Source: Burkholderiaceae bacterium (GTDB lineage: Bacteria > Pseudomonadota > Gammaproteobacteria > Burkholderiales > Burkholderiaceae_C). Taken from it: a stretch of 64,000 nt of DNA. Both the position numbers and the translations under genes were made by a program. Positions within the stretch are counted from its first letter, which is position 1. Every line of letters begins with the position of its first letter. The notes under the pieces were generated by a model, which was given only the letters and a program-made list of their open reading frames with translations, searched no databases and was not told the origin of the DNA. Of the stretch, positions 7,978-18,113 are shown piece by piece. Location of the stretch: assembly GCA_024235915.1 (NCBI GenBank), contig JACKLO010000012.1, forward strand, positions 124,001 to 188,000. The letters run 5' to 3'.

Positions 7978-9042
7978 TCAATCGGCGCCGGGGAGCAGGG
8001 CCGCCGCCGCGGCGTCCAGCGCAGCCGGGCCACCGTCGGCCAACGGCAGCAGCGACGCGTCGGCCAGTGCGGCAAAGTGCTTGCGCATCGACCGGTCGTA
8101 CAGCGGGTCGTAGTGCTCCGACATCAGACGCTCGAACAATGGGGCCCACTCACCGGCCCTGGCCATGGCTTGCCAGGACTGCACCCGCTCGCGCCCCTGC
8201 AGTTCCACCAGGGTGCCCAGCTTGTCGCAGAAGCCCGCCACGTCGTCGGCAAAGAAGGCGTAGTCCTCGAGCAGCAGCTGCACGCGGGCGGCCAACGGCA
8301 TCTCCACGCGCATCACCCTTCCCTGGTCGCGCATGCGCAGCAGCAACGCCTCGGGCACGCGCAGCTTGCCGATGCGGGCACTCTCGCTCTCCACGAAGAC
8401 CGGCTGCCCTGGCACGAATCCGCGCAGCGCCTGCCACACGCGGGTGTCGAAGGCCTTCTGCGTGGGCTGCGGCAGGCCGGGCAGGGCGCCGAGCACGGAG
8501 CCCCGGTGGTGGGCCAGGCCTTCCAGGTCCAGCACCTGGGCGCCCTGGGCGGCCAGCGCCTGCAGCAGGCGGGTCTTGCCGCTGCCGGTGCGCCCGGCCA
8601 ACACGACGAAGTCCAGCGCCTGGGGCAGCGTGTCCAGCTGGGCCCGCACGACGGCGCGGAAGGCCTTGTAGCCGCCTTGCAGCTGCCCGGTGCGAAAGCC
8701 GATCTGCGACAGGAACCAGGCGAGGCTGCCCGAGCGTTGCCCGCCACGCCAGCAGTAGACCAGGGGCCGCCACTCGCGCGGCTTGTCGGCGATGAAGGCG
8801 TCCAGGTGCCCGGCGATGCGACGGCCAACCATGGCCGCGCCGATCTTGCGCGCCTCCAGCGCCGAAACCTGCTTGTAGGTGGTGCCGACGATGCGCCGTT
8901 CTTCGTCGTCGAGCACCGGCCAGTTCAGCGCGTCGGGCAGGTGGTCCTCGGCGAACTCGGCCGGGGAGCGGGCGTCGATGACCGCATCGAAGGCCGAGGC
9001 ATCGGCCAGGAATTCGTCAGCGCTGACCGGCTTGAGGCTCAT
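7978..9042 (-). CDS. mnmH: tRNA 2-selenouridine synthase (SelU)
   Basis: Converts wobble 2-thiouridine of tRNA Lys/Glu/Gln to 2-selenouridine through a geranylated intermediate, using selenophosphate. The 354-residue protein has an N-terminal rhodanese domain with catalytic Cys97 in VYCWRGGQRSGS, the same number as E. coli YbbB, and a C-terminal P-loop domain with GRTGSGKT at 150-157. selD, the selenophosphate supplier, is not in the window. It follows glnD by 23 bases. Confidence 0.93.
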   Translation of the reverse strand: MSLKPVSADEFLADASAFDAVIDARSPAEFAEDHLPDALNWPVLDDEERRIVGTTYKQVSALEARKIGAAMVGRRIAGHLDAFIADKPREWRPLVYCWRGGQRSGSLAWFLSQIGFRTGQLQGGYKAFRAVVRAQLDTLPQALDFVVLAGRTGSGKTRLLQALAAQGAQVLDLEGLAHHRGSVLGALPGLPQPTQKAFDTRVWQALRGFVPGQPVFVESESARIGKLRVPEALLLRMRDQGRVMRVEMPLAARVQLLLEDYAFFADDVAGFCDKLGTLVELQGRERVQSWQAMARAGEWAPLFERLMSEHYDPLYDRSMRKHFAALADASLLPLADGGPAALDAAAAALLPGAD

Positions 9043-9065
9043 CGTGGACAGGCCAATCCGGCCCT

Positions 9066-11663
9066 TCAGGACGGTGTGGCCACGGCATCGAGCAGTTCGC
9101 TCTCGATGCGCAGCTGCGCCTTGGCGTGCTGCAGGGCCGGGCCGTCGACGAGAAAGGTGTCCTCCACCCGTTCGCCCAGGGTGCTGATCTTGGCCAGCTG
9201 CAGGTTGATGCGGTTCGTCGCCAGCACGCGGGCGATGGCGTAGAGCAGGCCGGTACGGTCGCTGGCGCTGATGGTCAGCAGGTAGCGCTGGGCGCGTTCG
9301 TCCGGCGTCAGCGAGACGCGGGGCGTGACCGGGAACGAGCGCACGCGGCGCGACAGGCGCCCGCGCGCCGGTTCCGGCAACGGGCCTTCGGCCTGCAGCG
9401 CGGCTGGCAGCTGGTGTTCCACCAGGGACACCAGGTCGCGGTAGGCCGAGGCGCCGTGTTCGGTCAGGTGCTGGCTCTCGACGAGGAAGGTGTCCAGCGC
9501 GTAGTTCTTGGCCGTGGTGTGCACGCGCGCATCCAGGATGCTGAAGGCGGCGGCGTCGAAGTAGCCGCAGATGCGCGCGAACAGCTCGGGTGCATCCGGG
9601 GCATAGACCAGCACCTGCAGGCCCTCGCCGATGGTCGCCGGCCGTGCGAAGACCACCGGCTTGGCCGTTTCCACGTGGCGCCACAGCGCACGCGCATGCC
9701 AGGCGATGTCGCTCGCGTCGTGGCGTGCGAAGTAGCGGGTGTCCAGCGTGGCCCACAGCGGCGCCTCGGTACCTGGCAGGGCCGATTGCAGGGCCAGCCG
9801 CTGCCGCGCCTCGGCCTTGCGCGCCTCGATGTCGGCCTGCAGGTTGGGCTGGGCGCCGCCCAGGGCGCGCAGGGCCGTGTGGTACAGGTCCTGCAGCAGC
9901 TTGCCCTTCCAGGCGTTCCAGACCTTGGGGCTGGTGCCGCGGATGTCGGCCACGGTCAGCAGGTACAGCGCCGTCAGCCGGCGCGGCGTGCCCATGGCCT
10001 TGGCGAAGCGGGCGATGACCTCGGGGTCGGAGAGGTCCTCCTTCTGCGCGACCCGGCTCATCGTCAGGTGCTGCTGCACCAGGAATTCGCACAGCGCCGT
10101 GTCCTCGGCATTGATGCCGTGCTCGCGGCAGAAGCGCCGCACGTCCTTCGCGCCCAGGTCGCTGTGGTCGCCGCCACGGCCCTTGGCCACGTCATGGAAG
10201 AGCGCGGCCACGTAGAGCAGCCAGGGCTTGTCCCAGTCCGCCGCCAGCTGCGAGCAGAACGGGTACTCGTGGGCATGCTCCGGGATGAAGAAGCGGCGCA
10301 CGTTGCGCAGCACCATCAGGATGTGCTGGTCCACCGTGTAGACGTGGAACAGGTCGTGCTGCATGCGGCCGACGATGCGTCGGAACACCCACAGGTAGCG
10401 GCCCAGCACCGATGTCTGGTTCATCAGCCGGAACACATGGGTGATGCCCTGCGGCTGGCGCAGGATGTCCATGAACAGTTCGCGGTTGATGGGGTCGCGG
10501 CGGAAGCGCGTGTCCATCACCTCGCGGGCGTTGTAGAGCGCACGCAGCGTGCGCGCCGACAGGCCCTTGATGCCCGGCGTCTGGGCGTAGACCAGGAAGG
10601 TCTCGAGGATGGCGTGCGGGTTGCGCTCGTAGAGGTCGTCCTGCGCCACCTCCAGCATGCCGCCGCGGTCGAGGAAGCGGGCGTTGACCCGCCGCATCGG
10701 CGCACCTTCGGAGCCCAGCACCTTTTCCTCGATGCCCAGCATCAGGATCTGGTTGAGCTGGGTCACCGCCTTCGCCGCCCAGTAGTACCGGTGCATCAGC
10801 GCCTCGGAGTTGCGCTGGCCGCGCTGCGGCTTGAGGCCGAAGCTGTTCGCCACGGCAGTCTGCAGGTCGAAGACCAGGCGGTCCTCGCGCCGGCCCGCCA
10901 CCAGGTGCAGGCGGGCGCGGATCAGCTTCAGCAGGCCCTCGTTGCGCTGCAGCTGGCGGACCTCGAAGGGCGTGATGATGCCCTTGGCGGCCAGCTCGGA
11001 CCAGGTGCCACCCAGCCCCGCGCCGCGCGCCACCCAGACGACCACCTGCAGGTCGCGCAGGCCGCCCGGGCTCTCCTTACAGTTCGGCTCCAGCGAATAA
11101 GGCGTACCTTCGTACTTGACGTGGCGCTGGCGCATTTCCAGCGTCTTCGCGCGCAGAAAGGCCTTGGGGTCCACGGCTGCGGCCTGCGCCTGGGCAAAGG
11201 TGGTGTAGGCCGGGCGGCTGCCGCAGATCAGGCGCGATTCCAGCAGGGCCGTCTGCACCGTGACGTCGCGCCGGGCTTCGTCCAGGCATTCCGGCAAGGT
11301 GCGCACCGAACTGCCAATCTCCAGGCCCACGTCCCAGCAGCCGGTGATGAAGGCCTCGATCGCGGACTTGACCTCGTCGTCGGGCGGCGCCGGCAGCAAC
11401 ACCAGCACGTCGACGTCGGAATGCGGGAACAGCTCGCCGCGGCCGAAGCCGCCCACGGCCACCAGGGCCGCGTCCTTCGGCAGCGCAGCCTGCGACCACA
11501 GCGCGGCCAGGATGCCGTCCACATGGCGCGCCAGCGCGCGCAGCAGGGTCTGTGCGGCCGAAATGGTCGGCCGGGCGTCGCGGAAGGCCTCCAGCAACGC
11601 GGCCTTGCCGTCGCGCGTGCGGGCACGCAGCGCGGTCACCGACAGCGCGGTCCCGTTGTCCAT
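9066..11663 (-). CDS. glnD: bifunctional [protein-PII] uridylyltransferase/uridylyl-removing enzyme
   Basis: Nitrogen sensor that uridylylates and deuridylylates PII according to glutamine level. The 865 residues show all four domains. The nucleotidyltransferase motif GGFGRGELFPHSDVDVLVL lies around 75-95. The HD phosphohydrolase carries HDVAKGRGGDHS in the middle of the protein. Two C-terminal ACT domains follow, around LQVLVYAPDAPELFARICGYF and YLLTISASDRTGLLYAIARVL. ATG 11663 (MDNGTALS) is chosen over upstream codons that run into map. It sits 11 bases after map on the same strand. Confidence 0.96.
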   Translation of the reverse strand: MDNGTALSVTALRARTRDGKAALLEAFRDARPTISAAQTLLRALARHVDGILAALWSQAALPKDAALVAVGGFGRGELFPHSDVDVLVLLPAPPDDEVKSAIEAFITGCWDVGLEIGSSVRTLPECLDEARRDVTVQTALLESRLICGSRPAYTTFAQAQAAAVDPKAFLRAKTLEMRQRHVKYEGTPYSLEPNCKESPGGLRDLQVVVWVARGAGLGGTWSELAAKGIITPFEVRQLQRNEGLLKLIRARLHLVAGRREDRLVFDLQTAVANSFGLKPQRGQRNSEALMHRYYWAAKAVTQLNQILMLGIEEKVLGSEGAPMRRVNARFLDRGGMLEVAQDDLYERNPHAILETFLVYAQTPGIKGLSARTLRALYNAREVMDTRFRRDPINRELFMDILRQPQGITHVFRLMNQTSVLGRYLWVFRRIVGRMQHDLFHVYTVDQHILMVLRNVRRFFIPEHAHEYPFCSQLAADWDKPWLLYVAALFHDVAKGRGGDHSDLGAKDVRRFCREHGINAEDTALCEFLVQQHLTMSRVAQKEDLSDPEVIARFAKAMGTPRRLTALYLLTVADIRGTSPKVWNAWKGKLLQDLYHTALRALGGAQPNLQADIEARKAEARQRLALQSALPGTEAPLWATLDTRYFARHDASDIAWHARALWRHVETAKPVVFARPATIGEGLQVLVYAPDAPELFARICGYFDAAAFSILDARVHTTAKNYALDTFLVESQHLTEHGASAYRDLVSLVEHQLPAALQAEGPLPEPARGRLSRRVRSFPVTPRVSLTPDERAQRYLLTISASDRTGLLYAIARVLATNRINLQLAKISTLGERVEDTFLVDGPALQHAKAQLRIESELLDAVATPS

Positions 11664-11674
11664 GGGGCGGGAGC

Positions 11675-12499
11675 TCAGGATGCAGCCAGCGCCGGTGCCG
11701 GCTGGACGAATTCGGGCAGCGGCGGGTAGCCGGCCGACAGCGTCAGCACTTCGTAGCCCGTTTCGGTGACGAGCACGGTGTGCTCCCACTGCGCCGACAG
11801 CGACCGATCCTTCGTCACGATGGTCCAGCCGTCGCCCAGCTCGCGGATCTCGCGCCGGCCGGCGTTGATCATCGGTTCGATGGTGAAGATCATGCCCGGC
11901 ACCAGCTCTTCCAGCGTACCGGGGCGGCCATAGTGCAGCACCTGCGGCTCCTCGTGGAAGCGCTTGCCGATGCCGTGGCCGCAGAACTCGCGCACCACCG
12001 AGAAGCCGGAGGATTCCGCGAAGGTCTGGATGGCGTGGCCGATGTCACCCAGGCGCGCCCCGGGCCGCACCTTGACGATGCCCTTCCACATGGCCTCGTA
12101 GGTGATCTGACACAGGCGCTTGGCCTGGATGGAGCCTTCGCCGACGATGAACATGCGGCTCGTGTCGCCGTGCCAGCCGTCCTTGATGACGGTGATGTCG
12201 ATGTTGACGATGTCGCCGTGTTTCAGCGGCCGGTCGTTCGGGATGCCGTGGCAGACCTGATGGTTCACCGAAGTGCAGCACGAAGCCGGGTACGCCGGGT
12301 AGCCCGGGGGCTGGTAGCCCAGCGTGGCCGGCACCGTGCCCTGCACGTTCACCATGTGGTCGTGCGCCAGCTTGTCCAGCTGCGCCGTGGTGGCGCCCGG
12401 CACCACATGGGGGGCCAGCATGTCCAGCACCTCGGCCGCCAGGCGGCCCGCGACGCGCATGCCCTCGATGTCGGCGGCGGATTTCAGCGTGATCGTCAT
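11675..12499 (-). CDS. map: type I methionine aminopeptidase
   Basis: Removes the initiator methionine from nascent proteins. At 274 residues it is the usual length. The metal ligands of the pita-bread fold are visible: NIDITVIKDGWHGDTSR (two Asp), GHGIGKRFHEEP (His), GMIFTIEPM (Glu) and SAQWEHTVLVTETG (Glu). His in NHQVCHGIP is the conserved substrate-side residue. First gene of map-glnD-mnmH on the minus strand, divergent from purL across about 60 bases. Confidence 0.96.
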   Translation of the reverse strand: MTITLKSAADIEGMRVAGRLAAEVLDMLAPHVVPGATTAQLDKLAHDHMVNVQGTVPATLGYQPPGYPAYPASCCTSVNHQVCHGIPNDRPLKHGDIVNIDITVIKDGWHGDTSRMFIVGEGSIQAKRLCQITYEAMWKGIVKVRPGARLGDIGHAIQTFAESSGFSVVREFCGHGIGKRFHEEPQVLHYGRPGTLEELVPGMIFTIEPMINAGRREIRELGDGWTIVTKDRSLSAQWEHTVLVTETGYEVLTLSAGYPPLPEFVQPAPALAAS

Positions 12500-12560
12500 C
12501 GGGGGATTATCCCACCGAGGCCCGTAAAATGCCGGGTTCCCCCTGATGGCCGCCCGCCCG

Positions 12561-15500
12561 ATGTCGCAAGCCCCCCTGACTTTCGAAGGCGGCAACGCCC
12601 TGTCCGATTTCCGCGCCCGGGCCCTGCTGCCCCGGCTGCAGGCCATCAGCCCACGCATCACGGGCGTGGCGGCGCGCTTCGTGCATTGGGTGGCGCTGGA
12701 CGCGGCGGCCACGCCGTCGCAGCAGGACAAGCTGGCCGCGCTGCTCACCTATGGCGATCCCTACGCCGGCCCCACCGAGGGCGAGTGTGTGATCGTGATG
12801 CCGCGCCTGGGCACGGTCTCGCCCTGGGCCAGCAAGGCCACCGACATCGCCCGCAACTGCGGCATCGACCTGCACCGGGTCGAACGGGTCACCGAGTTCC
12901 GCCTGACACTCAAGGGCGGTGTGCTGGGTGGTCTGGTGGGCAGCCCCAAGCCGCTGGCCGACGACGAACGCGCCGAAGTGGCCGCGCTGCTGCACGACCG
13001 CATGACCGAGAGCGTGGCCTTCACGCGCGACGCCGCGGCGCACCTGTTCGACCCCCAGCCGGCACCGCCGCTGGCCCATGTGGACGTGCTGGGCGCCGGG
13101 CTGGATCAAGGCAGGAAGGCATTGGTGGTCGCCAATGGCGAGTTCGGCCTGGCGCTGTCGGACGATGAGATCGACTACCTCGTCGAGGCCTTCACCAAGC
13201 TCGGCCGCAACCCCAGCGACGTCGAGTTGATGATGTTCGCGCAGGCCAACAGCGAACACTGCCGGCACAAGATCTTCAACGCCGAATTCGTGATCGACGG
13301 TCAGGCGCAGCCGCTGTCGATGTTCGGCATGATCCGCCACACCGAGAAGACCAGCCCGCAGCACACGGTGGTGGCCTACAACGACAACGCCGCGGTGATG
13401 GAAGGCGGGCCGGCCGAACGCTGGCTGCCGCAGGGCTTCACCAACGCCCCGGCCTACGGCCCGCGCGAAGGCACGGTGCATGTGCTGATGAAGGTGGAGA
13501 CGCACAACCACCCCACGGCCATCAGTCCCTTCCCGGGGGCAGCCACCGGGGCTGGCGGCGAGATCCGCGACGAAGGCGCCACCGGGCGTGGCGCGCGGCC
13601 CAAGGCGGGCCTGACCGGCTTCTCGGTCAGCAATCTGCACCTGTCCGGCACCGACGAGCCCTGGGAACGCAGCCCGGTCGGCAAGCCGGCGCACATCGCC
13701 AGCCCGCTGCAGATCATGACCGAGGGCCCGCTGGGTGGCGCGGCCTTCAACAACGAGTTCGGCCGGCCCAACCTGGGCGGCTACTTCCGCGTCTTCGAGC
13801 AGACCGTGGCTGGTGTGCGGCGGGGCTACCACAAGCCCATCATGATCGCCGGCGGGCTGGGCAGCATCGACGCCGGCCAGACACACAAGAAGATCTTCCC
13901 CGCCGGCACGCTGCTGATCCAGCTCGGCGGCCCGGGCATGCGCATCGGCATGGGCGGTGGCGCGGCCAGTTCCATGGCCGCGGGCAGCAACACGGCGGCG
14001 CTGGATTTCGACAGCGTGCAGCGCGGCAACCCGGAAATCCAGCGGCGTGCGCAGGAGGTCATCAACCACTGCTGGGCGCTGGGCGAATCGAATCCTGTGC
14101 TCGCCATCCACGACGTCGGCGCCGGCGGCATCTCCAACGCCTTCCCGGAACTGGCCGACGGCGCTGGTCGTGGCGCGCTGTTCGACCTGACGAAAGTGCC
14201 GCTGGAGGAAAGCGGCCTCGCGCCCAAGGAGATCTGGTGCAACGAGAGCCAGGAGCGCTACGTCATCGCGCTCGACCCGGCCGGCCTGCCGCTGTTCGAG
14301 CAGATGTGTGCGCGTGAGCGCTGCCCGTTCGCGGTGGTGGGCACGGCGACTGAAGCCACCGAGCTCGTGGTGGAGGTCGGTGCCGGTGGCGAGCGCGTGA
14401 TCGACATGCCCATGGACGTGCTCCTGGGCAAGCCACCAAAGATGCGGCGCGACGTGCAGCGCGTGGATCGCAGCGAGCCGCCGCTGGACCTCACCGGCGT
14501 GAAGCTCGACGAGGTGGCGCTGGCCGTGCTGCGCCACCCCACGGTGGCCAGCAAGCGTTTCCTGATCACGATCGGCGACCGCAGCGTGGGCGGCCTGAAC
14601 CACCGCGACCCCATGGTCGGGCCCTGGCAGGTGCCGGTGGCCGACGTGGCCGTCACGCTGGCCGACTACAGCGGCTTCCGCGGCGAGGCCATGTGCATGG
14701 GCGAACGCACGCCGCTGGCGGCGCTGGACGCGCCGGCCTCGGGCCGCATGGCGGTGGGCGAGGCCATCACCAACCTGCTGGCGGCGCCCATCGAGCTGTC
14801 GCGCGTGAAGCTCAGCGCCAACTGGATGGCCGCCTGTGGCGAGCCTGGCGAGGATGCGGCCCTCTATGAGACGGTGCGTGCCGTCGGCCTGGAGCTCTGC
14901 CCGCAGCTTGGCATCGGCATCCCCGTGGGCAAGGATTCGCTGTCGATGCGCACGCAGTGGGCCGGCACCGACGGGCCGAAGAAAGTCGTCGCGCCGGTGT
15001 CCTTGATCGTCAGCGCCTTCGCCACGCTGGACGACGTGCGTGGCACGCTGACGCCTCAGCTGCAGCCGGGCGACACCACGCTGCTGCTGGTGGACCTGGG
15101 CCAGGGTCGCAGCCGCATGGGCGGCTCGATGCTGGCGCAGGTGCTGGGCCGCTTCGGGCACGAGGTGCCGGACCTGGATGACGCAGCGCTGCTGAAGGCC
15201 CTGGTGGCCGCGGTGAACGAACTGCGCGCCCAGGGCCAGCTGTTGGCCTACCACGACCGCAGCGACGGCGGCCTCTGGGCTGCGGCCTGCGAGATGGCCT
15301 TTGCCGGCCGCCTGGGCGTGAGCCTGAACGTCGACATCCTGGTCACCGAGGGCGACGGCATCGCCGACAGCCGGGCGGAATACGGCGATTCGAAGAACTG
15401 GGCCGGCCAGGTGGGCGAGCGGCGCAACGAGCTGATGCTCAAGGCGCTGTTCAACGAGGAACTGGGTGTGCTGCTGCAGGTGAAGCGCGAGGACCGCGAT

Positions 15501-16565
15501 GCGGCGCTGGGCGTGCTGCGTGCCTATGGAATGTCCAAGCACACGCATGTGGTCGGCAAGACCAACGACCGCGGCGTGGTCGAGGTCTGGCGCGACACGA
15601 AGTGCCAGTACAGCGCGCCGCTGGGGGACTTGCTGGCGGCCTGGGACGACGTGAGCTGGCGCATCTGCCGCGAGCGCGACAACCCGGAATCGGCCGACAC
15701 GGAACACGCTGCGGCCAGCGACGCCGCGGCGCCCGGCCTGCACCTGCACTTGACGTTCGACCCGGCGGAGGACGTCGCCGCCCCGATGATCGCCACCGGC
15801 GCACGGCCCCGGCTGGCGATCCTGCGCGAGCAGGGTGTGAACTCGCATGTCGAGACCAGCAAGGCCTTCGACCTGGCGGGTTTCGAGACCTTCGACGTGC
15901 ACATGTCGGACCTGCAGAGCGGCCGCGCCCGGCTGGACCAGTTCAGCGGTTTCGTCGCCTGTGGCGGCTTCAGCTATGGCGACACGCTGGGGGCCGGTGA
16001 AGGCTGGGCGCGCTCCATCCTCTTCAATCCGCAGCTGGCCGAGCAGTTCGCCACCTTCTTCGGGCGGGGTGACAGCTTTGCGCTGGGCATCTGCAACGGC
16101 TGCCAGATGCTGGCAGCGTTGGCGCCGATGATCCGGGGGGCCGATGCCTGGCCCCGGTTCGTGCGCAACCGCAGCGAGCAGTTCGAGGCCCGGCTGGCGA
16201 TGGTGGAACTGCTGGACAGCCCCAGCCTGTTCTTCGCCGGCATGGCCGGCAGTCGCATCCCGATCGCCGTGGCGCATGGCGAGGGCCGCGCCGACTTCTC
16301 GCAGCGCGGCGACGCCGGCAAGGTGCATCGCGCCGCGCGCTGGGTGGATGGCCACGGCCAGGCCACCGAGGCCTACCCCGCCAACCCCAACGGCAGCCCC
16401 GGCGGCCTGACGGCGGTGACGACGGCCGACGGCCGCTTCACCGCCATGATGCCGCACTCGGAGCGCGTGTTCCGCAACGTGCTGATGAGCTGGACGCCGG
16501 GTGACGTGTCGGCATTCAGCCCCTGGATGCGCATGTTCCGCAATGCGCGGCGCTTTGTGGGCTGA
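12561..16565 (+). CDS. purL: phosphoribosylformylglycinamidine synthase, single-chain
   Basis: Fourth step of de novo purine synthesis (FGAR to FGAM with glutamine and ATP). The 1334-residue large-type PurL fuses the N-terminal PurS-like domain, the ATP-binding AIRS-like halves and a C-terminal class I glutaminase. Key motifs are ANSEHCRHKIFN, MKVETHNHPTAISPFPGAATGAGGEIRDE and the glutaminase nucleophile Cys1178 in LGICNGCQML. I prefer ATG 12561 (MSQAPLTFEGGNALSDF), which matches the family N-terminus; an in-frame ATG at 12546 adds five residues. Neither start has a clear ribosome site. Confidence 0.97.
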   Translation: MSQAPLTFEGGNALSDFRARALLPRLQAISPRITGVAARFVHWVALDAAATPSQQDKLAALLTYGDPYAGPTEGECVIVMPRLGTVSPWASKATDIARNCGIDLHRVERVTEFRLTLKGGVLGGLVGSPKPLADDERAEVAALLHDRMTESVAFTRDAAAHLFDPQPAPPLAHVDVLGAGLDQGRKALVVANGEFGLALSDDEIDYLVEAFTKLGRNPSDVELMMFAQANSEHCRHKIFNAEFVIDGQAQPLSMFGMIRHTEKTSPQHTVVAYNDNAAVMEGGPAERWLPQGFTNAPAYGPREGTVHVLMKVETHNHPTAISPFPGAATGAGGEIRDEGATGRGARPKAGLTGFSVSNLHLSGTDEPWERSPVGKPAHIASPLQIMTEGPLGGAAFNNEFGRPNLGGYFRVFEQTVAGVRRGYHKPIMIAGGLGSIDAGQTHKKIFPAGTLLIQLGGPGMRIGMGGGAASSMAAGSNTAALDFDSVQRGNPEIQRRAQEVINHCWALGESNPVLAIHDVGAGGISNAFPELADGAGRGALFDLTKVPLEESGLAPKEIWCNESQERYVIALDPAGLPLFEQMCARERCPFAVVGTATEATELVVEVGAGGERVIDMPMDVLLGKPPKMRRDVQRVDRSEPPLDLTGVKLDEVALAVLRHPTVASKRFLITIGDRSVGGLNHRDPMVGPWQVPVADVAVTLADYSGFRGEAMCMGERTPLAALDAPASGRMAVGEAITNLLAAPIELSRVKLSANWMAACGEPGEDAALYETVRAVGLELCPQLGIGIPVGKDSLSMRTQWAGTDGPKKVVAPVSLIVSAFATLDDVRGTLTPQLQPGDTTLLLVDLGQGRSRMGGSMLAQVLGRFGHEVPDLDDAALLKALVAAVNELRAQGQLLAYHDRSDGGLWAAACEMAFAGRLGVSLNVDILVTEGDGIADSRAEYGDSKNWAGQVGERRNELMLKALFNEELGVLLQVKREDRDAALGVLRAYGMSKHTHVVGKTNDRGVVEVWRDTKCQYSAPLGDLLAAWDDVSWRICRERDNPESADTEHAAASDAAAPGLHLHLTFDPAEDVAAPMIATGARPRLAILREQGVNSHVETSKAFDLAGFETFDVHMSDLQSGRARLDQFSGFVACGGFSYGDTLGAGEGWARSILFNPQLAEQFATFFGRGDSFALGICNGCQMLAALAPMIRGADAWPRFVRNRSEQFEARLAMVELLDSPSLFFAGMAGSRIPIAVAHGEGRADFSQRGDAGKVHRAARWVDGHGQATEAYPANPNGSPGGLTAVTTADGRFTAMMPHSERVFRNVLMSWTPGDVSAFSPWMRMFRNARRFVG

Positions 16566-16586
16566 CCACCGGGCGATCGGTTCATC

Positions 16587-18113
16587 GTGCCGACCGAGGG
16601 CCAGGCCAGCGCGCTGCAGGAGTTGCTGGACACGCACGTGGCCATCACCGTGCTGCAGACGCACGACGAGAAGCGGGTGCTGGCCTTGGCCGAGGCCGTC
16701 GCGCGACGCACGCAGCGTGCGCTGTGGGCCTGGTCGGCCAGCAACGGTCTGCGCGCACTGCATGGCCTCAAGCTGCGGCTGGTGGATCAGGGTGCCGACG
16801 GGCACCCCGGCGCTGCCGACACGCATGAACTGCCCGCGGCACTGAAGGCCATCGCCAGGCTGGACGGCCCGGCCCTGGTGCTGCTGCTGGACATTCACCC
16901 GTATCTGAACCACCCGGTGACGGTGCGTGCGCTGAAGGACCTGGCCCTGGCCAGCGAACGCACGGGCGTGCAACTGGCCTTTGTGGCCCATGCGCTGACA
17001 GTGCCCGACGAACTCCAGCCCTGGTGCGCTGCGTTCGAGATCGAACCGATGACGCCGGAACGTGTGCGCACGGTGCTGCGCGAGGAGATCACGCGCCAGC
17101 GCAGCCGCAGCGGGCGCGATGTGGCCGGTTGCCAGCGCACGCTGGAATCGCTGCAGCGCCATCTCGCCGGCTTGCCGGAGGCGTCGGTGCGCCACCTGGC
17201 GCGGCTGGCGCTCGGCGACGGCCAGATCACCACCGCCGACCTGGCGCGGGTGCTCGCGGCCAAGCAGGCGCAGCTGGGTGCGGCCGAACTGCTGGTTTTC
17301 GAGCCTGACCTGCCGGCCATGGACCAAGTGGCCGGCATGACGGCGCTCAAGCGCTGGCTGCTGCTGCGTCGCGCGCCGTTCCTGGACCCCGCCGCTGCCG
17401 ACGGCCTGCCGCCACCCAAGGGCATGCTGCTGCTGGGCGTGCAGGGCGGTGGCAAGAGCCTCGCCGCCAAGGCCGTGGCTGCGTCCTGGCAGCTGCCGCT
17501 GTTCCGCATGGACTTCGGCGCGCTGCACGACAAGTGGCAGGGTGAGAGCGAACGCAAGCTGCGCGAGGCGCTTCGTGTGGCCGAGAGCATGCAGCCCTGT
17601 GTGGTCTGGATGGACGAAGTCGAGAAAGGCCTGTCCGGCAGCAATGCCGGCGGTGACGACGGAACGGGTGCCACGCGTCGCATGCTGGGCACGCTGCTGA
17701 CCTGGATGGCCGAGCGCCGCAGCCGCGTGTTCCTGGTCGCCACCGCCAACGACATCCAGGCCCTGCCGCCGGAACTTGTGCGCAAGGGCCGCTTCGACGA
17801 GATCTTCTTCGTCGACCTGCCCGACAACGCTGCGCGCGCGGAGTTGATGCGCATCTACCTCGGCCGGCTCAAGGTGGCTTTTGACCAGGAGCAACTGGCC
17901 ACCTTGGTGGTGGCCAGCGCGGGTTTCAGCGGCGCCGAGATCGAGGCCGCGGCGGTGGCCGCCCGCTACGAAGCGCTGGCGCTGGGCCGCGAGGCCAACG
18001 CAGGCGCGGTGCTGGCGGAACTGGCACGTACGAAGCCCCTGTCGGTCACGCGGGCCGAGTCGGTGCAGGCCCTGCGGGTCTGGGCATCAGAACGTGCCGT
18101 GGCCGCTGGCTGA
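16587..18113 (+). CDS. Ycf46-like AAA+ ATPase
   Basis: A 508-residue AAA+ ATPase. The N-terminal half (about 1-230) resembles the degenerate region of Ycf46/SpoVK-like proteins. The C-terminal AAA module has Walker A GVQGGGKS, Walker B VVWMDEVEKGL, sensor 1 VFLVATAND and an arginine-finger region PPELVRKGRFDE. The GTG start lies 21 bases after purL. Proteins of this type are widespread in cyanobacteria and proteobacteria, with no settled role. Its TGA stop directly abuts the stop of the convergent PEP-CTERM gene. Confidence 0.85.
   Translation: MPTEGQASALQELLDTHVAITVLQTHDEKRVLALAEAVARRTQRALWAWSASNGLRALHGLKLRLVDQGADGHPGAADTHELPAALKAIARLDGPALVLLLDIHPYLNHPVTVRALKDLALASERTGVQLAFVAHALTVPDELQPWCAAFEIEPMTPERVRTVLREEITRQRSRSGRDVAGCQRTLESLQRHLAGLPEASVRHLARLALGDGQITTADLARVLAAKQAQLGAAELLVFEPDLPAMDQVAGMTALKRWLLLRRAPFLDPAAADGLPPPKGMLLLGVQGGGKSLAAKAVAASWQLPLFRMDFGALHDKWQGESERKLREALRVAESMQPCVVWMDEVEKGLSGSNAGGDDGTGATRRMLGTLLTWMAERRSRVFLVATANDIQALPPELVRKGRFDEIFFVDLPDNAARAELMRIYLGRLKVAFDQEQLATLVVASAGFSGAEIEAAAVAARYEALALGREANAGAVLAELARTKPLSVTRAESVQALRVWASERAVAAG

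Noticed and set aside
12507..17894. 1795-residue open frame on the minus strand opposite purL and the AAA gene
   Set aside because: Its composition (His/Arg/Gln/Gly-rich, no domain) is that of an antisense shadow in a high-GC genome; the plus strand has strong PurL and AAA homology.
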